Of a stretch of 64,000 nucleotides of DNA, positions 30,069-38,894 are shown one piece after another (position 1 is the first letter of the stretch; the number at the start of each line of letters is the position of its first letter). Under the pieces are notes generated by a model. The model ran no database searches. It was given only the letters and a program-made list of their open reading frames with translations, and was not told the DNA's origin. The stretch comes from Sphaerotilus sulfidivorans (GTDB lineage Bacteria; Pseudomonadota; Gammaproteobacteria; Burkholderiales; Burkholderiaceae_C), in assembly GCF_013426975.1 (NCBI RefSeq), contig NZ_JACCPY010000021.1, positions 1-64,000 of the forward strand, written 5' to 3'. Position numbers and translations under genes: made by a program.

Positions 30069-31664
30069 TCAGCTTCCAGCCGACGGTGCACTGAGGGGCG
30101 CGAGCCCCTGGATTGTCTCCACCTCGAAGCCGACGACGTTGCGCTCTGCGCGCCCGAACTCGATGCCGACCAGATGGATCGGCTCGCCGCGGGCACGGTA
30201 CTTGTCGGCGTAGCCCCGCGCTTTGATCTGCTGGAGCGCTGCACCGGTCGCTTGGCGGTCGACGACCTTGAACTCGAACAGGAACACCCGCCCGGCGTAG
30301 AGTACTGCCATGTCGATGCGACCGTGGCTGGTGGCGTCCTCCACCCGCACATCCAGTCCGAGTGCAGCGAAGTGGCTGTAGAAGACGCTGGCGTAGTGGC
30401 CCTCGAAGCCAGCGAGGGGGTTGCTGCGGTACCAGTCGCTGGGGATGCTGGCGAACAGCGACCGGATCAGGGTCTCCAGCTCGTGGAGTGCGCCACGCTG
30501 CAAGATCACCGTCAGCCGCTCCTGCGCCTCGGCATCGCCCAACACGCCGTACTCGGGCAGCAGCACCTCGTTCAGGCTGGCTTCGACCTCGCGGTTCGGA
30601 TAGCCCAGCGTGTACATCCACCTGCCCAGCACCGGCTGGCGCACATCGTGGATGGTGAGGTAGCCCGCCTGGAACAGCAGCGCCTCCGGGGCGATGCGGT
30701 CGAAATCGAAGCTGGAGAGCAGCGCCGCATTGGTGTGCAGTGCCTGCAGCCGCGGCAGGAAGACCTTGCGTTCAGCCAGCAGCCTGACCAGGAAGGATGG
30801 GGTTCCGGTCTCGAACCAGTAGGCACCGAACACCCGCTTCTGGAACAGGTTGAGCACGTCGTAGGGGTTGTAGACCCCGGTGCCGAGCCAGTTGTAGCCG
30901 TTGTACCAGCGGCGGATCTCGTCGCGGTCGAGACCGGGCAGCTCCGGCGCGAAGACGGTGTCGATGTCCTCGTCGGTGTAGCCGCACAGCGCGCTCCAGC
31001 GCGCATCGAGCGTGATGTCGGTGAGGTTGTTGAGCCCGGAGAACAGGCTGACCTTGCTGAACTTCGACACGCCCGTCAGGAAGACGAAGCGCAGGTGCTC
31101 GTCGACCGCCTTGAAGCTCTCGTAGAGCTCCTTGAGACCTTCGCGCATGCGCTCGGCCTGCGCCGGCTCGGCGATGCGGTCCAGGATGGGCTTGTCGTAC
31201 TCGTCGATCAGCACCACGGCCGGTGCGCCATGGCGCTCGTGCGCGAGCCGGATCAGCTCGGTGAAGCGCCCGGTCACGCTGCGGTAGGTGCACTGCACGC
31301 CCAGGCGCCGCTCGTTCTCGTCGATCAGCTCGTGAATGCGTTCCTCCAGGCGGGCGGGATCGCTGACGCTGCCGGCGAAGCTGATGCGGATGACCGGATG
31401 GCGTGTCGACCAGTCCCAGCGCGATTCGGCGGCCAGTCCGGTGAACAGCGCCCGGTTGCCCTCGAACAGCTCCTTCAAGGTGTCGACCAGCAGGCTCTTG
31501 CCGAAGCGACGGGGGCGGCTCAGGAAGTAGTACGAGCCGGCCTCGATCAGGTCGACCGCCAGCCCGGTCTTGTCGACGTAGTAGCAGCCCTGCTGGCGCA
31601 GCTTGGCCAGGTTCTGGATGCCCAGGGGCAGCTTCAGGCGGGGCGGCATGGACGAGGTGGTCAT
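30069..31664 (-). CDS. AAA-ATPase-like / PD-(D/E)XK nuclease-family protein
   Basis: This 531-residue protein joins an AAA-ATPase-like domain (Walker A in FLSRPRRFGKSLL near residue 48, Walker B in AVVLIDEYDKPILD near 165) to a C-terminal PD-(D/E)XK-like nuclease fold (GRIDMAVLYAGRVFLFEFKV, with D and ExK). This is the AAA-ATPase_like plus PDDEXK_9 arrangement. These genes occur as mobile orphans in many genomes and their role is not established. It is convergent with katE, 18 bases away, and its N-terminal motif KLRQQGCYYVDKTGL is diagnostic of the family. Confidence 0.88.
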   Translation of the reverse strand: MTTSSMPPRLKLPLGIQNLAKLRQQGCYYVDKTGLAVDLIEAGSYYFLSRPRRFGKSLLVDTLKELFEGNRALFTGLAAESRWDWSTRHPVIRISFAGSVSDPARLEERIHELIDENERRLGVQCTYRSVTGRFTELIRLAHERHGAPAVVLIDEYDKPILDRIAEPAQAERMREGLKELYESFKAVDEHLRFVFLTGVSKFSKVSLFSGLNNLTDITLDARWSALCGYTDEDIDTVFAPELPGLDRDEIRRWYNGYNWLGTGVYNPYDVLNLFQKRVFGAYWFETGTPSFLVRLLAERKVFLPRLQALHTNAALLSSFDFDRIAPEALLFQAGYLTIHDVRQPVLGRWMYTLGYPNREVEASLNEVLLPEYGVLGDAEAQERLTVILQRGALHELETLIRSLFASIPSDWYRSNPLAGFEGHYASVFYSHFAALGLDVRVEDATSHGRIDMAVLYAGRVFLFEFKVVDRQATGAALQQIKARGYADKYRARGEPIHLVGIEFGRAERNVVGFEVETIQGLAPLSAPSAGS

Positions 31665-31674
31665 GCGAGCAAGT

Positions 31675-33111
31675 TTACGTGCCAGGCGTGCCGCCTGCGG
31701 CGACCAGCCGGCCCAGCGCGGCCAGCGCCGGCTCGATGCGTGCATCGCCCGGCGCGTGGCCGAAGTTCAGCCGCAGGCCGCGCCGCAGCCGCCGGTCGCC
31801 GCCCGAGGCGCTGAACAGCGCGCCCGGCGCCAGACTGATGCCCAGCGCGGCGGCCCGCGCCTGCAGTGCCAGGCTGTCGCCGCCCTCCGGCAGCTCGACC
31901 CACAGGAAATAGCCGCCCTGCGGTCGCGCCAGCCGGGTGCCGACCGGGAAATGCGCCTCGACCAGCGCATGCATGCGCGCCTGCTGCGCCGCGAGCTGGC
32001 GGCGCAGACCGCGCAGGTGGCGGTCGAAGCCGCCCTGCGCCAGGTATTCGGCGATCGCCAGCTGCGAGGGCACCGCGGTGGCCAGCGAGGTGAGCGTCTT
32101 GAGCCGGCGCAGCCCCGGCGCATGCCGCCCGGCCGCGACCCAGCCGACCCGGTAGCCCGGCGCCAGGCATTTCGAGAACGAGGTGCAGTGCAGCACCTCG
32201 CCGGCGGCGTCGAAGGCCTTGGCCGGCAGCGGGCGGCGGCTGCCGTGGTGCAGCTCGCCGTAGACATCGTCCTCGATCAGCGGCACGCCGTGGCGTGCCA
32301 GCAGCGCCACCAGCGCGCGCTTGCGCTCCTCGGGCATCAGGCTGCCGAGCGGGTTCTGGAAATTGGGCATCAGCCAGCAGGCGGCCACCCGGTGGCGCTC
32401 GAGCACCTGCGCCAGCGCGTCCGGATCGACGCCGTCGCGCGGATCGGTGGGCAGCTCGACCGCGCGCAGGCCGTGGCGCTCCAGCGCCTGCAGCGCCGCG
32501 TAGAAGGTCGGCGACTCGACCGCCACGATGTCGCCCGGCCGGGTCAGCAGCCGCAGCGACAGGTCCAGCGCCTCCATCGCGCCGTGCGTGATGACGATCT
32601 CGTCCGGATCGACCGCGATGCCGGCCAGCGCCTGGCGCCGGGCGATCTGATGGCGCAGCCGCTCGTTGCCGGCGCTCAGGTCCTCCAGCAGCCGGTCCGG
32701 GTCGAGCGCCCGCAGCGCGCGTGCGCCGCAGCGCGCCAGTTCCCGCAGCGGGAACAGCCGCGGACTCGGGAAGGCCGAGCCCAGCGGCACGACATCGCGG
32801 TCGCGGGTCGAGCCCAGCACCTGCATCACCAGGTCGCCGATGCTGACCTCGGTGGCCTCGGGCGAGGCGGGCGCGGCCTGCGGCTCGGCGGCGCTGGCGG
32901 CGCGGGCCGCACGCACGAAGAAGCCCGAGCGCGGCCGCGACTCGATCATCCCGCGCGACTCCAGCAGGTCGTAGGCCTGGAAGACGGTGGCGGCGCTGAC
33001 CTGGCGGCTGGCGCGCGCCTGGCGCACCGAGGGCAGGCGCTCGCCCGGTCGCAGCGCGCCGCGGCGGATCGCGTCGGCCAGTTCGTCGGCCAGATCGGTG
33101 TAGAGGGGCAT
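31675..33111 (-). CDS. MocR-family regulator (GntR HTH plus aminotransferase domain)
   Basis: This 478-residue protein has an N-terminal GntR winged helix (LADAIRRGALRPGERLPSVRQ, then AATVFQAYDLLESRGMI) and a class I aminotransferase-like domain. The PLP lysine is in CTSFSKCLAPGYRVGW, and NFQNPLG is the Asn/Pro cofactor motif. It is divergent from an EamA transporter, with a 12-bp inverted repeat framing the shared promoter, so it probably regulates that gene and itself. The effector is likely PLP plus an amino acid or a vitamin B6 compound. Confidence 0.92.
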   Translation of the reverse strand: MPLYTDLADELADAIRRGALRPGERLPSVRQARASRQVSAATVFQAYDLLESRGMIESRPRSGFFVRAARAASAAEPQAAPASPEATEVSIGDLVMQVLGSTRDRDVVPLGSAFPSPRLFPLRELARCGARALRALDPDRLLEDLSAGNERLRHQIARRQALAGIAVDPDEIVITHGAMEALDLSLRLLTRPGDIVAVESPTFYAALQALERHGLRAVELPTDPRDGVDPDALAQVLERHRVAACWLMPNFQNPLGSLMPEERKRALVALLARHGVPLIEDDVYGELHHGSRRPLPAKAFDAAGEVLHCTSFSKCLAPGYRVGWVAAGRHAPGLRRLKTLTSLATAVPSQLAIAEYLAQGGFDRHLRGLRRQLAAQQARMHALVEAHFPVGTRLARPQGGYFLWVELPEGGDSLALQARAAALGISLAPGALFSASGGDRRLRRGLRLNFGHAPGDARIEPALAALGRLVAAGGTPGT

Positions 33112-33113
33112 GG

Positions 33114-33206
33114 GCGCGATTGTCGCGGCGGATGTCGCGGCTGATCCGGTCGCAATGCGCCGGATCTGTACCGGTGCCGGCGCCGGGCGGGCCCCGACAA
33201 TCGCGC
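33114..33206. promoter_or_regulatory. Mirror-symmetric divergent promoter (mocR / EamA)
   Basis: GCGCGATTGTCG (33114-33125) and its exact complement (33195-33206) frame this region. The two ATGs lie only 1-2 bases outside the arms, so both genes have the same sequence CGACAATCGCGC just before their start. GACAAT resembles a -10 box in each direction, placing transcription starts at or near the ATGs (leaderless mRNAs). An inner inverted repeat GATCCGG/CCGGATC is also present. Confidence 0.55.
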
Positions 33207-33207
33207 G

Positions 33208-34113
33208 ATGACACATTCGCTGAAGCCTTCGCTTCCTCCCAATGTCCAGGGCATCCTGTGGATGACGCTGTCGATGGCCGCCTTTGCGCTGGAGGACCTG
33301 TTCGTCAAGCGCGCGGTGCAGGCGCTGCCGCTGTCGGAGGTGCTGGTGCTGTGCGGCCTGGGCGGCGCGCTGGTCTTCGCGGTCCTGGCCTGGGGTCAGG
33401 GCGTGAGGCTGCTGCAGCCGGTGGCGCGCTCGCGGCTGATGGCGGGCCGGGCGCTGTTCGAGCTGGTCGGGCGGCTGTTCTACGCGCTGGCGATCGCGCT
33501 GACGCCGCTGTCCACGACCACCGCGATCCTGCAGGCCACGCCGGTGCTGGTGGTGCTGGGCGGCAGCCTGTTCTTCCATGAGCGGGTGGGCTGGCGGCGC
33601 TGGGTGGCGGTCGGGGTGGGGCTGCTCGGCGTGCTGATCGTGCTGCGTCCGGGCGCGGGCGACTTCTCGGCGCTGTCGCTGCTGGCGGTGGTGGGCATGA
33701 TCGGCTTTGCCGGGCGCGATCTGGCCAGCCGGGCGGTGCCGCCGGCGCTGGGCACGCTGCATCTGGGCGTGTTCGGCTTCCTGACGCTGGCGCTGGCCGG
33801 CGCGCTCTACGCCCTGGGGCGGCCTGCGGCCTGGACGCTGCCGACCGCCGAGGCGCTGGCGCTGCTGGCCGGCGCGGTCGGCGTGGGCACGCTGGCCTAT
33901 GCGGCGCTGATGAAGGCGATGCGCACCGGCGATCTGGCCACTGTCACGCCGTTCCGCTACACCCGGCTGCTGTTCGGGCTGACGGTGGGCGCGCTGGTCT
34001 TCGGCGAGCGGGTGGATGCGGCGATGGTCGCCGGCTGCCTGGTCATCGTCGCCGCCGGGCTGCTGATCGCCTGGGACAACGCGCTGGCGCGGCGCCGGCT
34101 GATTCCCCTCTGA
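33208..34113 (+). CDS. EamA/DMT-superfamily transporter
   Basis: This 301-residue protein has ten hydrophobic segments arranged as two five-helix EamA repeats: ILWMTLSMAAFALEDLFVKRA and ALAIALTPLSTTTAILQATPVLVVLGG in the first half, and MKAMRTGDLATVTPFRYTRLLFGLTVG in the second. It is probably an exporter of an amino acid or other small metabolite. The substrate is unknown, and the divergent MocR regulator suggests an amino acid-related compound. No ribosome binding site precedes the ATG, in line with leaderless expression. Confidence 0.9.
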   Translation: MTHSLKPSLPPNVQGILWMTLSMAAFALEDLFVKRAVQALPLSEVLVLCGLGGALVFAVLAWGQGVRLLQPVARSRLMAGRALFELVGRLFYALAIALTPLSTTTAILQATPVLVVLGGSLFFHERVGWRRWVAVGVGLLGVLIVLRPGAGDFSALSLLAVVGMIGFAGRDLASRAVPPALGTLHLGVFGFLTLALAGALYALGRPAAWTLPTAEALALLAGAVGVGTLAYAALMKAMRTGDLATVTPFRYTRLLFGLTVGALVFGERVDAAMVAGCLVIVAAGLLIAWDNALARRRLIPL

Positions 34114-34119
34114 CTCCCA

Positions 34120-34164
34120 TCTGATCCGGTCTGTTTTGACGATTTCTGAGTCTGTCGGATCAGA
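34120..34164. promoter_or_regulatory. Inverted repeat upstream of the acyl-CoA dehydrogenase-like gene
   Basis: TCTGATCCG (34120-34128) and CGGATCAGA (34156-34164) form a perfect 9-bp inverted repeat with a 27-base spacer. TTGACG at 34136-34141 within the spacer could be a -35 element. The layout suits an operator framing a promoter for the gene at 34189, but no regulator is identified. Confidence 0.4.
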
Positions 34165-34188
34165 AGGGGCGCGCGCACAGTCGGCGCC

Positions 34189-34875
34189 ATGCCTGCTGAT
34201 CCTGCCTTTGCTGCCGTTCCCGCCCATCTGAACCCGGTCATCCAGGGTGATCTGTGGCTTTCCTGGATCGCCCGCGAGGGCCTGACCGCGCTGGCGCTGC
34301 CGCCCGAGGCCGGCGGGCAGGGCGGCACGCTGGCCGAGCTGGGCCGCGCGGCCCGGACGCTGGCGCGCCATGCCCCCGGCGCCGCGTGGGTGCTGTGGGC
34401 GCAGCGCCTGTGCATCGACCAGCTGCACGCCGCGCACAACCGCGCGGTGGCCGACTACCTGCTGCCCGACCTGATCGCCGGGGGCCGTGCCGGCGCCTGT
34501 CTGCTGCCGTCCACCTCGGCGCCGGTGCCGCTGGCCGCGCGCCGGCTCGAGCGCGGCTGGCGGCTGCAGGGGCGGCTCGGCCTGGCGGCCAATCTGCAGT
34601 GGGCCGGCTTCGTGCTGGTGGCGCCTGCCTGCTTCGAGGGCGGCCGCCGCGCGCGGGTGCTGCTCAGCGGCGACGACGACGGCCTGCGCCGCAGTCCCGA
34701 CCGGCCCGAGGCCGACTGGCACGGCACCCGCACCGCCGAGCTGCAGGCGCAGGCGCTGTTCTTCCGCGACGACGAGATTCTCGACATCGCCGACGAGCCG
34801 GACGCCGGCCTGAGCGCGGAGCGCCTGGCCCGGATCACCGCGGTCGACCGGGTGCTGCGCGCCGCACTGACCTGA
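34189..34875 (+). CDS. Acyl-CoA dehydrogenase-like protein, short
   Basis: This 228-residue protein resembles the N-terminal and middle domains of acyl-CoA dehydrogenases (EGLTALALPPEAGGQGGTLAELGRAARTLARHAPG; WRLQGRLGLAANLQWAGFVLVA; ADWHGTRTAELQAQALFFRDDEIL). Full family members have about 380 residues with a C-terminal helical bundle carrying the catalytic base. That part is absent here, so it is either a truncated gene or a specialised short form. No decayed remainder is obvious before ccoG. Confidence 0.6.
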   Translation: MPADPAFAAVPAHLNPVIQGDLWLSWIAREGLTALALPPEAGGQGGTLAELGRAARTLARHAPGAAWVLWAQRLCIDQLHAAHNRAVADYLLPDLIAGGRAGACLLPSTSAPVPLAARRLERGWRLQGRLGLAANLQWAGFVLVAPACFEGGRRARVLLSGDDDGLRRSPDRPEADWHGTRTAELQAQALFFRDDEILDIADEPDAGLSAERLARITAVDRVLRAALT

Positions 34876-34941
34876 GCCGAGCCGGCCGGCTCTCCAGCTC
34901 TTCAGGTTCTTCAGATCTCCAGAACAAGGACAGACGCCTTC

Positions 34942-36366
34942 ATGAAACCCGACGACCTGCCCGCGCGCGTGACGCCGCGGGTGATCCCGATCCAGCCGGT
35001 CATCGAGCCGGCCCGCCGCATCCAGCCCCGCGCGACGCAGGGGCGCATCACCCGCTGGCGCTGGGCGATGGTGCTGCTGACGCAGGCCTTCTTCCTCGGC
35101 GTGCCGTGGCTGCAGGTCGACGGTCGCCAGGCGCTGCTCTTCCATCTGGAGCGCCAGCGCTTCGACGTGTTCGGCCTGGTGCTGTGGCCGCAGGACCTGA
35201 TCTATCTGACCGGCGTGCTGGTGGCCTCGGCGCTGCTGCTCTTCCTGGCCACCGCGCTGGCCGGGCGGGTGTGGTGCGGATTCAGCTGCCCGCAGACGGT
35301 CTACACCGAGATCTTCCTGTGGATCGAGCACCGCTTCGAGGGTGACCGCAGCGCGCGGCTGCGGCTGGACGCGGCGCCGTGGACGGCGGACAAGATCCTG
35401 CGCCGCGGCGGGCGGCATCTGGCCTGGATCGGCTTCAGCCTGTGGACCGGCTTCACCTTCGTCGGCTACTTCACGCCGATGCGCGAGCTGGCGGCCTCGG
35501 TGCCGGCGGGCACCACGGGGCCGTGGGAAATCTTCTGGGTGCTGTTCTACGGCCTGGCCACGCTGGGCAATGCCGGCTGGCTGCGCGAGAAGATCTGCCT
35601 GCACATGTGCCCGTATGCGCGCTTCCAGGGCTCGCTGATGGATCCGCGCACGCAGGTGGTGAGCTACGACCTGCCGCGCGGCGAGCCGCGCCAGCCGGCC
35701 AAGGCGGGCAAGGCGCGCGCGCCCGGCGCCGGCGACTGCATCGACTGCACGATGTGCGTGCAGGTCTGCCCGGTCGGCATCGACATCCGTGACGGCATGC
35801 AGTACGAGTGCATCGGCTGCGGCGTGTGCATCGATGCCTGCGACCGGGTGATGGAGCGCCTGCAGCGCCCCACCGGCCTGATCCGCTTCGCCGCCCGCGA
35901 CGGTGCCGTGGCCGGCGGTCTGGCGGGGCTGCGCGGCTGGCTGGCCCGCCCGCGGGTGGCGGTCTACGCCGGGCTGCTGGCGCTGACGCTGGCGGCCATG
36001 GCCTGGGGGCTGGCGGCGCGCGCGCCGCTGGGCTTCGACATCCTGCGCGACCGCGGCGTGATGGCCCGCCCGGTCGAGGACGGCGCGGTCGAGAACGTCT
36101 ACCGCCTGCGGCTGCGCAACAACACCGGCCGCCCGCTGGGCGGCGAGCTCGCGGTGCGCACCGACGACGGGCTGGTGCTGGGGGCCGAGCCCGCGCGCAT
36201 CGTGCCGCTGCCGGCCGCCGGCACGGCCGACATGGCGCTGAGCGTGCGCCTGCCGGCCGAGGCCGCGCTGGAGCGCGCCGGCCGCACGCTGCCGGTCGAG
36301 CTGATCGTCACCCTGCCCACCGGCGAGCGGGTGAGCGAGCGCAGCACCTTCATCGTGCCGAGGTGA
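34942..36366 (+). CDS. ccoG: Cytochrome oxidase accessory protein CcoG (FixG/RdxA)
   Basis: This 474-residue membrane protein has N-terminal helices, a conserved VWCGFSCPQTVYTEIFLWIE segment (CxxxCP), and two 4Fe-4S clusters in DCIDCTMCVQVCPVGIDIR and ECIGCGVCIDACD. A C-terminal Ig-like periplasmic domain follows. CcoG reduces copper during assembly of cbb3-type cytochrome oxidase. It is usually next to ccoNOP, but no oxidase subunit is present in this window. Confidence 0.94.
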   Translation: MKPDDLPARVTPRVIPIQPVIEPARRIQPRATQGRITRWRWAMVLLTQAFFLGVPWLQVDGRQALLFHLERQRFDVFGLVLWPQDLIYLTGVLVASALLLFLATALAGRVWCGFSCPQTVYTEIFLWIEHRFEGDRSARLRLDAAPWTADKILRRGGRHLAWIGFSLWTGFTFVGYFTPMRELAASVPAGTTGPWEIFWVLFYGLATLGNAGWLREKICLHMCPYARFQGSLMDPRTQVVSYDLPRGEPRQPAKAGKARAPGAGDCIDCTMCVQVCPVGIDIRDGMQYECIGCGVCIDACDRVMERLQRPTGLIRFAARDGAVAGGLAGLRGWLARPRVAVYAGLLALTLAAMAWGLAARAPLGFDILRDRGVMARPVEDGAVENVYRLRLRNNTGRPLGGELAVRTDDGLVLGAEPARIVPLPAAGTADMALSVRLPAEAALERAGRTLPVELIVTLPTGERVSERSTFIVPR

Positions 36367-36469
36367 GGGCGGGGCAGGGTGGCGGGCACCCACGAGCGGC
36401 AGAGGCGCCAGGCCCGCGGCTATCATCGCCCGGCCCTGAAGTCGACCGGTCTGATCGCCGCTGCCCTGA

Positions 36470-38314
36470 ATGAATTCCCAAGCCCTCTCGTCCTTCATCT
36501 GGTCGGTCGCCGACCTGCTGCGTGGTGACTACAAGCAAAGCGAATACGGCCGCGTCATCCTGCCCTTCACCGTGCTGCGCCGGCTGGACTGCGTGCTGGA
36601 GGCCACCAAGCCGGCGGTGCTGGCCGAGCATGCGGCGCGCACCCAGGCCGGGCTGAACCCCGAGCCCTTCCTGCTGCGCAAGACCGGCGTGGGCTTCTAC
36701 AACGCCAGCCCGCTGGACCTGCCCACGCTCTTGGGCGACCAGGACCACATCCGCCAGAACCTCTACGCCTATCTGCAGGCCTTCTCGCCGGCGGCGCGCG
36801 ACATCTTCGAGCGCTTCGACTTCCACGCCCAGGTCGAGCGGCTGGCCAAGGCGGACCTGCTCTATCTGGTCACCGAGAAGTTCGCCCGCATCGATCTGCA
36901 CCCCGACACGGTCGACAACGCCACGATGGGCAGCGTCTTCGAGGAGCTGATCCGCAAGTTCGCCGAAATCTCCAACGAGACGGCCGGCGAGCACTTCACC
37001 CCGCGCGAGGTGATCCGGCTGATGGTGAACCTGCTGTTCATCGAGGACAGCGAGGTGCTGGCGCCCGGCCGCGCGGTGGTGCGCACCGTCTACGACCCGA
37101 CCGCCGGCACCGGCGGCATGCTGTCGGTGGCGGCCGAGCATCTGCTGGCGCACAACCCGCAGGCGCGCCTGACCATGTTCGGCCAGGAACTCAACGACGA
37201 GTCCTTCGCGATCTGCAAGGCCGACATGCTGATCAAGGGCCAGGACGTGGCCAACATCGTCTGCGGCAACACGCTCAGCGATGACGGCCATGCCCAGCGC
37301 CAGTTCGACTACATGCTGGCCAATCCGCCCTTCGGCGTGGAGTGGAAGAAGGTCGAGCGCCAGGTGCGCCAGGAGCATGAGCTGAAGGGCTTCGACGGCC
37401 GCTTCGGCCCCGGCCTGCCGCGGGTGAGCGACGGCTCGATGCTGTTCCTGCTGCATCTGGTGAGCAAGATGCGCCCGCCCGCCGAGGGCGGCAGCCGCTT
37501 CGGCATCGTGCTCAACGGCTCGCCGCTGTTCACCGGCGGCGCGGGCAGCGGCGAGAGCGAGATCCGCCGCTACTTGCTGGAGAACGATCTGGTCGAATCA
37601 ATAGTGGGCCTGCCGACCGACATGTTCTACAACACCGGCATTGCCACCTATGTGTGGATCGTCTCCAACCGCAAGCCCGAGGACCGGCGCGGCTTCGTGC
37701 AGCTGATCGACGCCAGCGGCTTCTGGCAGAAGATGAGGAAGAGCCTGGGCTCGAAGCGCCGGGAGATGAGCGACGAGCACATCGCCACCGTGACGCGCCT
37801 CTTCGGCGACTTCGCCGAGGCCGAGCAGGTGACGGTGCTCGACGCGCAGGGCCAGCCGGTGGGCGAGCCGCGCCTGGTCACCGGCACCGACACCGCGCCG
37901 CGGCCGCCCGAGGGCGGGCGCCTGAAGCGCGTGCCGATCGCGCGCATCTTCCGCAACGAAGAGTTCGGCTACACCACCATCACCGTCGAGCGCCCCTTGC
38001 GCGACGCCGCCGGCGCGGTGGTCCTCGGCCAGAAGGGCAAGCAGAAAGGCAAGCCCCAGCCCGACAGCGCGCTGCGCGACACCGAGAACGTGCCTTTGAG
38101 CGAAGACATCCATGCCTACTTCGCCCGCGAGGTGCTGCCGCACGCGCCCGATGCCTGGATCGACGCCGAGAAAAGCAAGATCGGCTACGAGATCCCCTTC
38201 AACCGCCACTTCTACGTCTTCGAGCCGCCGCGCAGCCTGCACGCGATCGACGAGGAGCTGAAGGCGGTGTCGGCCAACATCATGGCGATGCTGGGCACCC
38301 TGGCCCAGGGCTGA
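36470..38314 (+). CDS. hsdM: Type I restriction-modification DNA methyltransferase HsdM
   Basis: This 614-residue N6-adenine methyltransferase has a helical HsdM N-terminal domain, the SAM-binding motif I in [18 protein letters not shown], and the catalytic motif [26 protein letters not shown] is the usual block between them. It forms the MTase core with HsdS. A TATCAT box at 36421-36426 could be the -10. It heads an island in which hsdS and hsdR follow, separated by accessory genes. Confidence 0.94.
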   Translation: MNSQALSSFIWSVADLLRGDYKQSEYGRVILPFTVLRRLDCVLEATKPAVLAEHAARTQAGLNPEPFLLRKTGVGFYNASPLDLPTLLGDQDHIRQNLYAYLQAFSPAARDIFERFDFHAQVERLAKADLLYLVTEKFARIDLHPDTVDNATMGSVFEELIRKFAEISNETAGEHFTPREVIRLMVNLLFIEDSEVLAPGRAVVRTVYDPTAGTGGMLSVAAEHLLAHNPQARLTMFGQELNDESFAICKADMLIKGQDVANIVCGNTLSDDGHAQRQFDYMLANPPFGVEWKKVERQVRQEHELKGFDGRFGPGLPRVSDGSMLFLLHLVSKMRPPAEGGSRFGIVLNGSPLFTGGAGSGESEIRRYLLENDLVESIVGLPTDMFYNTGIATYVWIVSNRKPEDRRGFVQLIDASGFWQKMRKSLGSKRREMSDEHIATVTRLFGDFAEAEQVTVLDAQGQPVGEPRLVTGTDTAPRPPEGGRLKRVPIARIFRNEEFGYTTITVERPLRDAAGAVVLGQKGKQKGKPQPDSALRDTENVPLSEDIHAYFAREVLPHAPDAWIDAEKSKIGYEIPFNRHFYVFEPPRSLHAIDEELKAVSANIMAMLGTLAQG

Positions 38315-38349
38315 CGCACACTGAACACTCCGACGAAGGACTTTGCACC

Positions 38350-38619
38350 ATGCCCACCATCAGCATGTTCTACGGCATCCTGGTTTTGATGTTCTACCGG
38401 GACAACCGACGCCACCATCTGCCGCACATCCACGTGCGCTACCAAGGGCAGGAAGCGGCCATCGCCATCGCCGATGGCACCGTGCTGGATGGCGCCATTC
38501 CGGCCCGACAGCTGAAGCTGGTGCTGGCATGGATCGAGATTCATCAGGAAGAACTGATGGTCGACTGGGATCTGGCCGTCAACGGCGACGAGCCCTTCCG
38601 CATCGCCCCGCTGCAGTGA
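38350..38619 (+). CDS. DUF4160 protein
   Basis: This 89-residue protein has the DUF4160 signature: MPTISMFYGILVLMFYRD at the start, then HHLPHIHVRYQGQEAAIAIADG and a C-terminal LAWIEIHQEELMVDWDLAVNG. AAGGA lies upstream of the ATG. It is paired with a DUF2442 gene 8 bases downstream. The two families frequently occur as neighbours and are suspected toxin-antitoxin-like partners; the activity is not established. It is inserted between hsdM and hsdS. Confidence 0.88.
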   Translation: MPTISMFYGILVLMFYRDNRRHHLPHIHVRYQGQEAAIAIADGTVLDGAIPARQLKLVLAWIEIHQEELMVDWDLAVNGDEPFRIAPLQ

Positions 38620-38627
38620 GGTGCGCC

Positions 38628-38894
38628 ATGCTGCTGGACGTGAAGACCATCGCCCCCCGGCCGGATTTCCACCTGGACCTCGAATTTGAAAATGGCGAAC
38701 GCCGCCGCTTCGACATGCGACCGCTGCTGGCCATGAAACCCTGGAACCGCATCGCCACGCCGGCCTTGTTCGAGCGTGTGCGTGTCGAATACGGCACTGC
38801 CGTCTGGCCGGGCGAAATCGACATTGCGCCCGAAACGCTTTACGACGATTCCGTGCCCCTGCCGGACGATCAGCGGCAAGGTGCGTCCGAATGA
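38628..38894 (+). CDS. DUF2442 protein
   Basis: This 88-residue protein matches DUF2442: LDVKTIAPRPDFHLDLEFENGERRRFDMRPLL, then VRVEYGTAVWPGEIDIAPETLYDDS. The function is unknown; the family commonly accompanies DUF4160. Its stop overlaps the hsdS start (ATGA at 38891-38894), so it is translationally coupled to hsdS and probably co-regulated with the restriction-modification system. Confidence 0.87.
   Translation: MLLDVKTIAPRPDFHLDLEFENGERRRFDMRPLLAMKPWNRIATPALFERVRVEYGTAVWPGEIDIAPETLYDDSVPLPDDQRQGASE

Noticed and set aside
33166-33174. CTGTACCGG near the first MocR gene as another copy of the potA/gabT half-site
   Set aside because: A single 9-base match is expected by chance about once in a window of this size, and the other half-sites are absent.
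33112-36498. N-terminal 1100 codons of a 1607-codon minus-strand frame
   Set aside because: Antisense shadow of the EamA gene and ccoG; the true MocR gene starts at 33111.
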